Origin: Paracentrotus lividus
Taxonomy: Eukaryota > Echinodermata > Echinoidea > Camarodonta > Echinidae
Assembly (NCBI GenBank): GCA_940671915.1
Contig: CALNVZ010003743.1
Coordinates: 22,454-86,453, forward strand
Direction of reading: 5' to 3'
DNA length: 64,000 nucleotides
In this document: piece after piece, positions 1 to 11,788 of the stretch
Layout: each line of letters begins with the position of its first letter
Numbering within the stretch: the stretch's first letter is position 1
Notes under the pieces: model-generated
What the model was told of the DNA's origin: nothing
What the model saw: only the letters and a program-made list of their open reading frames with translations
Database searches by the model: none
Made by a program: the position numbers and the translations under genes

Positions 1-631
1 GCGCGCACGCGCGCGGAAAAGTTTGACGGGCTGTAGTTTCCTTATTATCGGTCGTATCAAGTTGAAAATGGTATCAAAATGTTCAGAATTAAATGCTCTA
101 TTAGATGGCATAATGAAAAATGGCGATTGAAGGCTGCGTTACAGTAAAATGCGCAATGACGCGCGCGCACCTATGCGCGCGCGCAAAATTTTGAAATGCT
201 GCAAATTGCCTGAAACGTATGCAAACTTGATACTAGGTCATTTAGGGCATTTTTCAATTTTGACGTACGCGTACGCGCACGTCATGACCTTTAGGTGACC
301 TTTGGTGGTATGGTAAGGTCAAGGGTCATGTGAAGTTTATGTCATGTAAATATGGGTCATTTTCAGTCATTGATCATGAAGTTATGATTGTTAATGTAAT
401 TTTACAAAATGGCGTCTGGATGACGTCATCATAATTTGATGACCTTGAAAAACTTCGATGCACATCTTCATAGTGACATCCATTGATGACATGAAATTGA
501 AGGAAATCGATTTGATAGATTAAGAGATAGAGTGGGAACAAGATATTGGCTATAAAAATAAAGAAATAATAATAAAGAATAAGAAAGAAAATTCTGACAA
601 ACACAATAGGTGATCTGTCAAAGACAGACCA
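1..631 (+). repeat. 3' part of tandem dispersed repeat, copy U0
   Basis: The window opens inside a repeat unit. This segment aligns with about 1900-2463 and 3574-4135: the same GC-rich opening, the same TTGACGGGCTGTAG-like phrase, the same TGACGTCATCATAATTTG stretch and the same A-rich tail ending in AAATAATAAT. It ends with an inverted copy (GACAGACCACCTAA, about 618-631) of the motif that opens the next unit. No open frame is shared by the copies, so I read it as non-coding. Confidence 0.75.
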
Positions 632-1025
632 CCTAACTAGATTTTAATTCGTCATGGGGACGAATTAGGTGGTCTGTCTGTATGATCTTTGTCGTGATGT
701 GCATGATCAAAGTATCATGATGGTAATCAATAGCATAATCATGATCATTGCCATGATCCTTTTGCTAAAAAAAAGGAGCATAGAAAATGGAGATGATAAT
801 CCGGAATGATAAGGGTATAGACTGATAAAGAACATGAATTGTCGCCCTCTAACGGTTAACAGGCAAGCTTGCTACAAGCGAAAACGACGAAGCGACAAAA
901 AAAAAGTCTAGCACGGCATGTTGAATAAGTCTTGATTCCAAAGTCTGATTTGAAAAAACTTATGATATATGCCAGAGAATTTCCTTGCCTACAACCTATT
1001 AAAATTTCAGAGAAAATGAAGCAGA
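632..1025 (+). repeat. short tandem repeat unit U1
   Basis: It begins with CTAGATTTTAATTCGTC and the GGTGGTCTGTCT motif and runs to the next occurrence of the same start at about 1026. It is nearly identical to the first 385 bases of U2, so U1 is a head fragment placed directly before a longer copy. The short reading frames inside it (for example 856-1101 on the minus strand) reappear shifted and altered in U2 and are not credible genes. Confidence 0.75.
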
Positions 1026-2463
1026 AACTAGATTTTAATTCGTCATGGGGACGAATTAGGTGGTCTGTCTTTATGATCTTTGTCGTGATGTGCATGATCA
1101 AAGTATCATGATGGTAATCAATAGCATAATCATGATCATTGCCATGATCCTTTTGCTAAAAAAAGGAGCATAGAAAATGGAGATGATAATCCGGAATGAT
1201 AAGGGTATAAACTGATAGAGAACATGAATTGTCGCCCTCTAACGGTTAACAGGCAAGCTTGCTACAAGCGAAAACGACGAAGCGGCAAAAAAAAGTCTAG
1301 CACGGCATGTTGAATAAGTCTTGATTCCGAAGTCTGATTTGAAAAAACATATGATATGTTTCAGAGAATTTTCTTGCCTACAACCTATTAAAATTTCAGA
1401 GAAAATGAAGCAGAAATGACGGAGGGAATGGTCATTTGAGGTGGGCTTGCAGTTATAAGTTTCAACCAAAAGTGCTTCGTAATAGAGATTGCGTGCAAAA
1501 TGAGCAAAAATGACATGCCTTCATATATTGCAATTTTTGACAATGATGCATTTGTTTAAATGAAAAATTAAGGTCACGTACCGAAAGTATATATCCTCAG
1601 CTACAACATATTGAAATTTGGGCGAAAATCAACCAATATTTACAGAGTTGGAACCAAATTTGCATAAATTTTATGACGTCATTTTCAAAAAAACAAAATT
1701 TTGAGTTTAGGCGCCATTTTGATGACGTCATAATGTTTATAATGGGGTTAAACAGCCCATTGAGAATGCATATCTACAACTCATACTATGAATGTTCTAT
1801 GAAAAAAAATTGGTGGGTTAACGACTATTTAAACGAGCTTGGCGAATTTTGTAAAGGCATTTTTTGCCCATATCTTGGCCTATGAAGAGGAAATGCGCCG
1901 CACGCGCGCGGAAAAGTTTGACGGGCTGTAGTTTCCTATTATCGGTCGTATCAAGTTGAAAATGGTATCAAATGTTCATGAATTTAATTGTCCTATTAGT
2001 GGCATACGATGAAAATGGCGATTTGAAGGCTGCGTTATAGTGAAACGGCAATGACGCGCGCGGCACCCATGCGCGCGCGCAAATTTCGAAATGCTGGAAA
2101 TTGCCTGAACGTATGAAACTTGATACTAGGTCATTTGAGGCATTTTGAAATTTTTGACGCGCACCGTACGCGCGCGTCATGACTTTAGAGGGAATTTTGA
2201 AATATTATAACTTTATAACCCTTAACCTTAAGTTTACATTGATGTTAATATGAGTTATTTTTTAATTATCGGTTCACGATCGTTATAAGCAATAATAGAA
2301 ATTTTTCAAAATGACGCCCTTGGTGACGGTCATGTGTGACCTGATGACGCTTTGAAAAAACTTCCGATGCACGTTCCAGAGACATCCATTAACTGACATT
2401 GAAAATGGATATGAAATTGACTTAGAAGATTTGATGATAGCTGGCAACAAAATATTGTGCTAT
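1026..2463 (+). repeat. tandem repeat unit U2 (about 1.44 kb)
   Basis: This full-length copy runs from the CTAGATTTTAATTCGTC head through a middle section shared with U3 and the 43.5-44.2 kb copy (CAGAAATGACGGAGGGA, about 1410) to the GC-rich section at about 1900 and the A-rich tail. It lacks the tRNA-like block present in U3. Many single-base differences from U0 and U3 suggest age or sequencing noise. No protein is supported. Confidence 0.75.
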
Positions 2464-4135
2464 AATAATAATGAGATTTATTCGTCATGGGACGAATTAG
2501 GTGGTCTGTCTTCAGTACACGTTCATATAAATTATCACGATGTAAATTTGCATGATATTGATTTGATTATGATATTATACTTGATAATTGTCATGCATAA
2601 ATAAGATAAATATAGAATCAAAGAAATACGTAAAAGATGAGAATGAAAGATGAAGTAAAGAGGAAATACACTGAGGATATAAGTGCGGCTCAGTACAAGC
2701 AATAGTTATCCTCAATGTATTGTGTAACACTAAACTACTAAAAATTGCATTTTGACTAATATAAAAAGTAAAATTTATTTTTATTACATTTTTGGCTATT
2801 GTTTGTGTGTTGAAAATCACCGAGGAAGACATTCACAATGAAAAAAAAAGAAAAAAAAAAAATAGGTAGACACCCCGACTCGAACCCACGCGGCCACGGT
2901 CTTTGATTACGAGTCAGACGCCTTACCATTGAGCTAAAATCCTATAAGGATTACACGTAAAACGAAAATTCCGACGCAAAAAAATATTTCAAGTACGGCA
3001 AGTTATATAAGTCATGATTCCGGAGTCTGATTTGAAAAAACATATGATATGTTTATAGAGAATTTCCTTGCCTACAACCTATCAAATTTCAGAGAAAATA
3101 AAGCAGAAATGACGGAGGGATATGTCATTTCAGAGGGCTTGCATTTTATGTTTCAACCATAAGATGCTTCGTAATAGAGATTGCGTGCAAAAATGAGCAA
3201 AAATTGACATGCCTTTAATATATTGCCATTTTTGACAATGATGCATTTGTTAAATGAAAAATTAAGGTCACGTACCCGAAATGTATATTCTCAGCTACAA
3301 CTATATTGAAATTTGGGCGAAAATTACCATATTTACAGAGTTGGATCAAATTTGCATAAATTTTAATGACGTCATTTTCAAAAAAACAAATTTTGAGTTT
3401 AGCGCCATTTTGATGACGTATAATGTTTATAATGGGAACAGGCCCATGAAATCATATCTACAACTCATACTGAACATGTTCATAAAAAAAAATTGGGTGT
3501 TCGTGGACTATTTTTCGAGCTATAGCGAATTTTGTAAAGGCATTTTTTTGCCCATATTTGGACTATGAAGAGGAAATGCGCGCACGCTGCGCGCGAAAAG
3601 TTGACGGCTGTAGTTTCCTTATTATCGGTCGTATCAAGTTGAAAATGTATCAAAATGTTCAGAATTTATTGCTCTATTAGATGCATAATGAAATCGGATT
3701 GAAGGCTGCTTATAGAAAACGCCAATGACGCGCGCGCACCCATGCGCCGCGCGAAAATTTTGAAATGCTGGAAATTGCCTAATACTATGCAAACTTGATA
3801 CTAGGTGATTTAGGGCATTTTGAAATTTTGATGTACGCGTACGCGCACCGTCATGACCCTTAGGTGACCTTTGGTGGTAGCTAAGGTCAAGGGTCACGTG
3901 AAATTTATGTCATGTAAATATGGGTCATGTTTCAGTCATTGGTCATGAAGTTATGATTGTTAATGTAATTTTACAAAATGGCGTCTGGATGACGTCATCA
4001 TAATTTGATGACTTTGAAAAACTTCGATGCACATCTTCATTGTGACATTCATTGATGACATGAAATTGAAGGAAATCGATTTGATAGATTAAGAGATAGA
4101 GTGGCAACAAGATATTGGCTATAAAAATAAATAAT
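2464..4135 (+). repeat. tandem repeat unit U3 (about 1.67 kb) with tRNA-like insert
   Basis: This is the third head-to-tail copy. It has the same head motif (ATTCGTCATGGGACGAAT), then a section not found in U1 or U2 (about 2560-2990) that contains a minus-strand tRNA-like relic, then the shared middle and tail. The 2560-3250 portion is matched by 43.49-44.19 kb. The size gain over U2 comes from this extra block. No open frame is conserved between the copies. Confidence 0.75.
2866..2943 (-). other. tRNA-Thr(CGT)-like relic inside repeat U3
   Basis: Read on the minus strand there is an A-box-like TAGCTCAATGGTA, an anticodon-loop-like CTCGTAA (CGT, as in threonine tRNA) and a B-box-like GGGTTCGAGTC, at the correct spacings for a tRNA. 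The acceptor arms do not pair and the T and anticodon stems carry mismatches, so this is not a working tRNA. A long T run follows on the minus strand (2840-2863) and could act as a Pol III stop. It may be the promoter part of a SINE or a captured tRNA. A second copy at about 43.81-43.88 kb has lost the A box. Confidence 0.6.
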
Positions 4136-4835
4136 AACTAGAATTGTAATTCGTCATGAAGACGAATTAGGTGGTCTGCCTAAGAATTGCTGAAATGATA
4201 GAAGAAAGATGGAAGAAAGATGACATTCACATGAAAAACAGGATGAATCTTCGACCGCGCACGGTCGAAATATGCCTCTGCCATTGCCAGATCAGAAAAA
4301 TATCGCACATTCATCTGTTCTATTTTTGACCTTGACTTTTGACCTTGTGATCCCAAACCTGCATGATCAGACCATATTCCTCTGGTGATAGATACTACCC
4401 TTAAATTTGAAGTTTATATCTTACTTGGCTCCTGAAATATCGCGATAACAAACTCAATCTTTTTATGGCGTTATATACTACCCCTAAGTTTGAAGCGCAT
4501 ATCTCAACTGGTTTTCAAGATATCTTCATAACAAACTCAATACATACAATTTCACAATTTGACCTCTGTGACCTTTGACCTTTGACCTACATGCTCCAAA
4601 ATCTAATCAGATCATCTTCCCTTGGTGATACATACTATCTTCAAGTTTGAAGTTGATTTCTCAAGTGGTTCTTGAGATATCGCGATAACGAACAAGCGGG
4701 TCGTACGGACGGACAACCCGAAAACATGATGCCTCCGGCATCACCTTTGGTAGCGGAGGCATAAAATAGCTCGAATTCATACTCTACATGCTCATGGAAA
4801 GAAAATTGGGGGTTCCTGTCACAGACAGACTACCT
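4136..4835 (+). repeat. U4 head fragment with embedded FP-like dispersed repeat
   Basis: The segment starts with the same head motif (CTAGAATTGTAATTCGTC, GGTGGTCTGCC). From about 4260 to 4765 it holds a different repeat: several TGACCTTTGACC phrases, three ATATCGCGATAAC-like phrases and a terminal ATGCCTCCGGC...GCGGAGGCAT inverted pair at about 4730-4762. I recall such phrases as common in echinoderm DNA. At 4790 a piece of the U middle resumes, and a motif close to the head in inverse order (ACAGACAGACTACCTAATT) closes the array near 4816-4835. Confidence 0.6.
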
Positions 4836-7145
4836 AATTAGTGAAGGTTGATAAGATTGTAAAGGCCACCCAGGGAGGGGGGCAAATCTATAACTGAAAT
4901 AAATGAGGAAAGAATAGTTGAGATGCTGTACTTGTGATGTAACAATGAGCAAGTCATGTTTATTTACTTTCAATCCAATAATAAACACAATAATAAAACA
5001 TAATATAATTAGAACTGAATTAGTATAGATAATTAAAAGGTTTTACATGTAAACACTCACTCCTCTAGTTAGCCTGATTAATACACCCTCTTATAATCGA
5101 GTTTTTACACTGAAGACCTATCCATACTATGCTAAATCATATTCAGGTTAGTTACCTAAACTAATCCTACCTTAACTAGGCTATACCATAATGTTTACCT
5201 TCACCCTAAAACATAAGCATTTTCTCAACTAATTCCTTGATGAAATACATATATTTGAATGCAAATAATACTGTACAAAATATAAGTAAACACAGTAGGA
5301 AATATATTATAGAGAGAGAAGGAAAAAGAGAGGAGTGAATAGATAAAGAAGGGATAAACACAGAGCAGGAGAGAAAGAGAGTAAACAAAACGAAGATAGA
5401 TTAGGGATCACGAGAGTGTGAGACTGAGTGTGGGGGAGAGAGAGAGAGACAGAGAGACAAAGAAGTATACTTGGAAAATCATAATAATCATACTAATGAT
5501 GTTACATTCTTATTTCTTCTATCAATGCAATATCTAACATCAGGTATCAATGTAATTAAGTACTTTATAATTCCATTAATAATCATGATAATCTCTGTCT
5601 GAAACCTAGACTAATAACCATTCAATCTCAGCAAAAATAATAAGCTAGGAGATGTATCAAAGAGAGACTAAACAAATTATTTAAAACAAAGTCATTAGAC
5701 TGTTCATGGAGCATAACTCCTAAACTATAACTCTGACTGAAGTTAACTCAGTCCTCAACTGTTTTATCTTTTAGCTTGATTGTCATCAAACTATCTTAAA
5801 ACTCAAAAAACTTTTTAACTTCTTTTACTTGTTCCTTTAAGAATATAATAAGTTATAAATATACATGTATATGTTGGCTTATTTCTTGCCTCATCTGTAT
5901 ATTTATCTCAAACAATATCCTTCCATTTCTGAAACTGAGGATCATTAATGCATATTCGATCCTTAAATTACAATTTAATTCATTTTCAGTTTAGCAAGCT
6001 AGTGTTATTTCCTTCTCTTAGGAGTAGGTACAAAGTATTCAGTGTTTTCACTGCCAGTACGATTATATAACACCAGTGCCTGACCTTTAATTTTTCTTTA
6101 GGTAGCCAGCCGGGCTCCTTGTTTAGTCACTAGTCACAATACTGGTCATTATACACCATCACAATACCCTTTTTTTATGATTATCAGCGCCGGGTTTAGT
6201 ATTACGTGTAAATGTGACCGTGAGCAGGACTCTCGCTGAACTTTTTTATACTTTTGCAATAGAGTTGTTTAGGCCTACTAATATTTATTTTTTTTTTTTA
6301 AATGGAGGGCTCAATTAATAATTTTTTTGTGAGGGGGGGGGGGTTACAATGATCATTTAGAAATTCAGAACCAGGAGGCTGCACTTTTTTGGAAAAAAAT
6401 GCAAATGACACTTTCAAAATTTTATTTGATTTCTTGGTTTGGAATAATTATCTTTAGTCTAAATCTAAGTATCGAGCATCGAAGTAAGAATGATTTTAAA
6501 AATAGTAAGTCCCTAACCTTAATTATTATAAAATAAATTATGAGAAATTAATTGGACTTGGTCTATTTAATCAATATTATGCCTGAAAAAGGCCCGTTAT
6601 GGCTTTTGATGAGGAGAAGATTTGATTTCATGTAGGGGAAGAATAAAATCATTCAATTAGAAATTATTATTAGGCCTTGTTGTAGGACCTAGAAGTCTAA
6701 TTTGGAAAAAAAAAAGTAGATTCCAGATATATAAATTCTAGGCCTACTGATCAACAATGTACCAACTTCCCTTGTCGTGTGTATGCAATAGTATTTGAAG
6801 ATATTCATCTTTATTTTAAAAAATAAAGAAAAGAGAGATGCTGAATGATGCAATATTTCCATGCTAGTACTAGTAGCAGCAGTACATGGACCCTAATCCA
6901 GTGAAAAAGTTTTTTTTTTTAATCCTTTTCTAGGGTCTAATTTTGACTGTTATATAAATATATCTGCTATCATATAATATTTGTAATGATGTAATGACTG
7001 TTGTATATCATAAAATGAAGAATGGTTTGCCCCTGTCAGGTTTGGACATTTCAAACAATTAACTAACAGGTAATAAAAAAATCCAAGGCCAAGAGAATGA
7101 AATGGTGATTAAAGGGCTTACAAGAAATGGCATTTTTACCTGGCT
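4836..7145. other. AT-rich stretch without recognised genes
   Basis: No frame with family resemblance was found. The stretch contains GA-rich simple sequence at about 5300-5465, a G10 run at about 6336, and scattered T and A runs. One short minus-strand frame (5206-5388) is low-complexity and hydrophobic and overlaps the GA-rich repeat, so I do not call it a gene. Confidence 0.5.
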
Positions 7146-7460
7146 GATATACTATATAGAATTGAGAGTTGAAGAAGTGATACGGTAGTAGTTATGCATA
7201 GAGTTGTAGAACTTGAGTTTCAGTAGGAAACAAAGAGGGTTTGTTTGTTATGTAAGCTAGGGTGTGTCACCCATCTCTTTAGAATGTGGCCCCGTTCACA
7301 CTATCTGTATTTACTTTCTCTTTTGGTTAGGTAGTTTACTGTATATACTGAATATAGGGTTTGTTCACAAGGCTATTTTAATGTGGTTTAACTTTAATCA
7401 TGTGTTACAATATTTATTATACCTTTTATATTTGTTTGACAGTTCATGGCTGTGATATAT
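7146..7460 (+). repeat. dispersed repeat shared with the palindrome arm
   Basis: About 310 bases are nearly identical to 34587-34890 and, in inverse and noisier form, to about 24240-24540. Landmark phrases are GAAGAAGTGATACGGTAG and GTTTGACAGTTCATGGCTG. The match shows that this part of the 21.8-36.9 kb arm is a repeat with copies outside it. The short frame in this copy differs from the one in the other copy, so no protein is claimed. Confidence 0.8.
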
Positions 7461-8323
7461 TATGTTTTTTGATAATAGTATAATCATTCTTATTACAAGT
7501 AGTCATCAAGCTTATGTTTCTTTGAACTTTATTAACCTGATCTAGTCGTTGATCGTAAATTCAATACTAGACTTTGTTTACGTCAATATATTGAGCATCG
7601 TAACAAATGAAGTTTGCATTTCAAAATATAAATATAAACATAAATAACATATTTAATTAATCATAAGAATAGTTTCTGGTCATAACCTTATAGCTAGGTT
7701 ATATTAATTCAGTTAATTTGTATGTTTATACATAAAGTTTTTATTATTTGTTTATTCATTCTTGTTACAGATTGCTATCTCACTCACTCACTCACTCATT
7801 CATCACACAACCTGTGTTTGTTGGATTGCTGAATAAAACAGAAGTTTGTTGGATTTTAGCAAGTTGTGTCTGGCATTGAGTTCATCGTTGTGCGTGCGAA
7901 TAACAATAGTTGGAGTTAATAAGTAGACGAAACTCCTTCGTCAAAAGTTTTACGAAGGCAGCCACAGTTTTTTATTGAATTTATTGATTTAAATGTAAAT
8001 TTGTTAGTAGAACTGCACTCTACAATTTCTTTTTAATAAGGAAACTAAAGCAAATAAAGGCTTCCTAAGCTGGAGTCTGTTCACATTTATTGTTATACAT
8101 ACATGCACATGATGTGTGATAATCTTTTATATTTTGAGGATTCCTCAAAATCTGTAAGGATTGGTTGAAGATATTGATTACATGTACTTTAGTTTTTAGG
8201 CTTTAGAGACATTTATTGTACATTTTATGAGTTATTGTTATGAATGGGAGATTCATTCATTCTGGATTAGTTCGTGTTACATAATATGTTTTAGTATGTA
8301 GGTATAGATGCAAGACCATAAAT
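7461..8323. other. AT-rich stretch without recognised genes
   Basis: The sequence has a short CACT microsatellite at about 7783-7800 and no frame or structure that I recognise. It ends at the left LTR of the Gypsy element. The last four bases, AAAT (8320-8323), are candidates for the target-site duplication. Confidence 0.5.
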
Positions 8324-8479
8324 TGTAATGATGCTAGGTCTTGTCATCGGGGGTGCCTCGAAGATTTGATGTCCGTGATCAAAGCTCTGTAATAAAGATG
8401 ATTATAATATAGTTAAATCATCAAGACCATCCTGTCATTTGTATTAAGAGTACCATCATAACATTCTAGCATTATAATA
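8324..8479 (+). repeat. left LTR of Gypsy element
   Basis: About 156 bases start with TGTAATGAT and end near ATTATAATA. It pairs with 13269-13437, although the two LTRs have clearly diverged in the middle, so the insertion is not recent. The ends are not the usual TG...CA, so the last base is uncertain by a few positions. Confidence 0.65.
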
Positions 8480-8497
8480 TGGTATCAGATTGGGATC
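8480..8497 (+). promoter_or_regulatory. candidate primer binding site
   Basis: Immediately after the left LTR comes TGGTATCAGATTGGG. A PBS begins with TGG, the complement of the CCA end of a tRNA. The first ten bases equal the classical TGGTATCAGA of initiator-Met-primed elements, but the match stops there, so the primer tRNA is not certain. Confidence 0.5.
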
Positions 8498-8843
8498 GAC
8501 TCAGCATTAGGAGGAGTTTGAAGGATTTTTTCGACTCGGATCGCATCGTTTGAGCACCGATGACATTTCCAGCAGGTCGTAATGCATGCTATGTATTGTG
8601 TGTGTGTAATGACGTGATTGCGTATGACAATCAGCTGATCGTTGTATGTGTATGGTTAGAATAAGAAAACGTATTACGCAGCATAGCAATAATAACATAG
8701 ACATGAATACAGACAAGATAAATGAAAATGTACATGAACCAGCTTCGTTAATCTAAGAAAGATAAAGGCTTCATTTTCATTAGGACACTTGAGTACACGA
8801 ATAAATTATCAAGACACGAACGAAACAATAGTACAGAGTCAAA

Positions 8844-9513
8844 ATGTCAAATTTAACTCAGATAGCACCTTTGGATCTAAAAGGTAACCTTTCAGAGAAC
8901 TGGGAGAAGTTCAAACAAAAATTCGCATTGTATAATGTAGCATCAGGAATGTCTGACAAGGTAGATGAAGCACAAACCTCATTGCTACTTCATGTAATAG
9001 GAGATCCAGCCCTAGAATTGTATAATACTTTTGTGAGGGTGAGAACATGAAGTTAAGTCAGTTGTAGCAAAATGTCGAAGTTAACTGCATGCCAAAACAA
9101 AAATCTAACGTTTGAGAGACACAGATTCTTCATGCGAGATCAGTTACAGCATGAAAGTATAGATGAGTATGCAACAGAATTGAGAAGTTGTGCTCAATCA
9201 TGTGAATTTTCGTCTCTAAAAGATAGTCTAATTCGAGATCGTATTATCTGTGGAATGCTAGATAATAGTGTGAGAGAAAGATTATTGACACAAGATGAGT
9301 TAACTCTAGAGAAAACATTGCAGTTGTGTCGTGCCGCTGAAACCACACGAGCTCAGGCCAAAGAGCTGTGTTCCCAAGAGGAGAGTATTTCTGTTGATGC
9401 TTTGGGGGGTAAGAGAAAATCCTTCCCAGGTAAGAAAGTCAACCAGAATTTCAGGCACAATAACAGTACTCAAGGTCATTGTCAAAGTCAAAGTCAAGGT
9501 GTGAGACCAAAAT
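8844..9513 (+). pseudogene. Gypsy gag polyprotein, interrupted
   Basis: The start at 8844 opens a capsid-like protein whose first 68 residues resemble mag-family gag (an NWEKFKQKF-type segment near residue 19). That stretch ends at a stop at 9048-9050. The same frame resumes by 9072 and continues to a stop at about 9513, with a basic, glutamine-rich end. The 30-50 bases around 9025-9075 read sensibly in a neighbouring frame, so small indels rather than one substitution broke it. The zinc knuckles that should close gag sit in the next frame (from 9587). The family role is capsid assembly around the retroelement RNA in the cytoplasm. Confidence 0.75.
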
Positions 9514-10708
9514 AAGGACAAGGTCAAACACAAGGTCAAACACACAAGGTCAAGGTCAGAAAAACACACAGAACTCAAAGAAACCATGTAGTAGATGTGG
9601 AAATTTCCATGGTAAGAGTAGTTGTCCGGCTCAAGGTCAAGTTTGTAGGAAATGTGGACAAGCAAATCATTTCGCAAAGTGTTGTCGAACACAGGTCAAC
9701 AAAAATGTCAATGAACTCACAGTGAATGAGGTTGATAAGGAATATTTTGTTGATGCCATTCATGTCGTAGATGCCGTTAATGTTGAAAGGTCAAAGAATG
9801 AGTGGAGAGCGAACATAGAGGTCAATCAGACTATGGTGAATTTCAAGCTCGATTCAGGTTCAGAAAGAAGCATTATTTCTGAGACAGTGTACAATAAACT
9901 GAAACCTAAACCAAAGATACACACAGTTCAAACTAAATTGTTCGGATACGGTGAGAATCAAATTCCAGTCAAAGGTCGTTGCTACACGCAAGTCAGACAC
10001 AAGGCTATTTCGTATAACATGTTATTTTTTGTAGTGCAAGGTAATCGCAAACCACTACTAGGGTTAGAATATTGTACAAGATTAGGACTAGTAAAACGTG
10101 TACATGTAGTAGACAAAGAGTCAAACAAAGAAATAATAGATGAATATCCAGACGTATTCGAAGGACTAGGTTGTTTACCGGGTAAACATCATATCACAGT
10201 AGAAGAAAATGCGCAACCAGTAAAGAATGCATGTCGCAAGGTACCATTTCCAATAAGAGATAAACTAAAAGAGGAATTGGACAGAATGGAGCGCATGAAT
10301 GTGATACAATCAGTAGATGAACCAACAGATTGGGTATCATCACTAGTAGTAGTGACGAAAAAGAACGGTAAGCTTAGGGTATGCTTAGACCCGCGGAACC
10401 TCAACAAGGTTATCAAACGTGCACATTATCAGTTACCGTCGCGTAATGAAATCACAGCAGAATTTGCAAATGCAAAGTATTTCAGTAAGCTAGACGCTTT
10501 AAGCGGATTTTGGCAAATCGAACTAGACGAACAGAGTTCAAGGTTATGCACATTCATAACACCTTTCGGAAGATATAGATTCCTGAGATTGCCATTTGGA
10601 ATTTGCAGTGCACCAGAAGTATTCCATAAGATAATCCATAACATGTTTGTACACATAAAAAGGGTAAATACAATGATGGATGACATAGTAGTCTGGGGTA
10701 GCACATAG
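9479..10708 (+). pseudogene. Gypsy zinc knuckles, protease and RT (first pol part)
   Basis: This frame overlaps the gag frame in a repetitive CAAGGTCAAGGTCA-rich stretch. It encodes two zinc knuckles (CX2CX3HX4C then CX2CX4HX4C, residues about 37-70), a retropepsin with LDSGSE (Asp at residue 125, codon 9851-9853) and a hydrophobic LLGLEY segment, then RT with KKNGKLRVCLDPRNLN and LPFGICSAPE. The RT active-site box reads MMDD at 10673-10684, where Gypsy elements normally have Tyr-X-Asp-Asp. The frame stops at a TAG (10706-10708) just after the active site, at a position where relatives have a lysine-like codon. The same frame continues directly beyond it. Confidence 0.85.
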
Positions 10709-11788
10709 CAAGAACATAACGATCGTCTGAAACAAGTTCTAGAGATCGCACAGAGGTCAAATCTAAAACTCAATCGAGAAAAATGTGAGTTCAATGTGAA
10801 TCACATGACCTTCATTGGTGACCTGATAGGTCAAGATGGGGTTAAACCTGATCCCAAAAAGGTTGCCGCCATTAGCAACATGGCAAGGCCTGCTTGTAAG
10901 CAGGATGTTCAAAGGTTCTTGGGGATGGTGAATTATCAAGGAAAGTTTATTCCGAACCTATCGGAAAAATCAGCACCTCTTCGTGTCCTTCTGGACAAGA
11001 AAACAGAATGGATGTGGGAAGATGAACAAGAAAAAGCATGGTTAGAGCTGAAAGATGCTGTGATAAGCCAGCCAGTGCTTCGTTTCTATGATTGCACAAA
11101 GCCCACGAAGATCTCAGCTGATGCTTCAAAGAATGGATTAGGAGCAGTTCTCCTACAACAGCATGAAAATTCATGGCATCCAATAGCATATGCATCAAGA
11201 TCAATGCTAGATGCAGAGACGCGTTACTCGCAAATAGAAAAGGAACTGTTAGCAATCACATACGGATGTGAAAGGTTCCATCAGTACATTTATGGCCGAG
11301 TAGTAAAAGTAGAGACTGACCATAAACCTCTTGTTCCATTGTTCACAAAAGCACTGAGTGACTGTCCGATAAGGATTCAACGTCTCATGATCAGGGTTCA
11401 GAGATATCACTTGAAGGTATCCTACACGTCTGGCAAATTCATGTACACAGCAGACACGCTGTCGAGAGCGGTTGATCCTGAGGGAGATCAGAATGAATGT
11501 GAAGAAGACATAGGAATACATGTAAATGTAGTAATAGAGACATTACCTGTAAGTAGTAACAGAAAGAAACAGTTTGTTGAAGAAACAAAGAAAGATGAAA
11601 CATTACAACAATTGCTACAAGTAATCAGAGATGGGTGGCCAGCTGAAAAGCACCAATGTCAGTTAGGTGTTAGAGAATACTGGAATTCTAGGAGTGAGCT
11701 TTCAGAAGCTCAGGGCTTCATACTAAAGGGCAATAGGTTGGTAGTACCTATGTCAATGAGAAAGCAAAATGCTAAAGAGTATTCATGA
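10709..11788 (+). pseudogene. Gypsy RT thumb/connection and RNase H (second pol part)
   Basis: The reading frame of the first pol part continues past the TAG. It holds the RT end (FLGMVNYQGKFIPNLS, about 10917-10965) and an RNase H with the ISADAS motif, a GAVLLQ strand, an ETRYSQIEKELLAI helix and TDHKPL, followed by a linker. It stops at 11786-11788. About 20 bases earlier a short A run (GCAAAATGC) seems to carry one extra base that shifts out of the integrase frame. RNase H would degrade the RNA strand of the hybrid during reverse transcription. Confidence 0.85.

Noticed and set aside
856..1469. Two similar minus-strand frames as a duplicated small gene
   Set aside because: They lie in repeat copies U1 and U2. 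The frame is not kept in U3 or in the 43.5 kb copy.
2866..2943. A working tRNA-Thr gene
   Set aside because: The acceptor strands do not pair and stems are mismatched. It sits inside a dispersed repeat.
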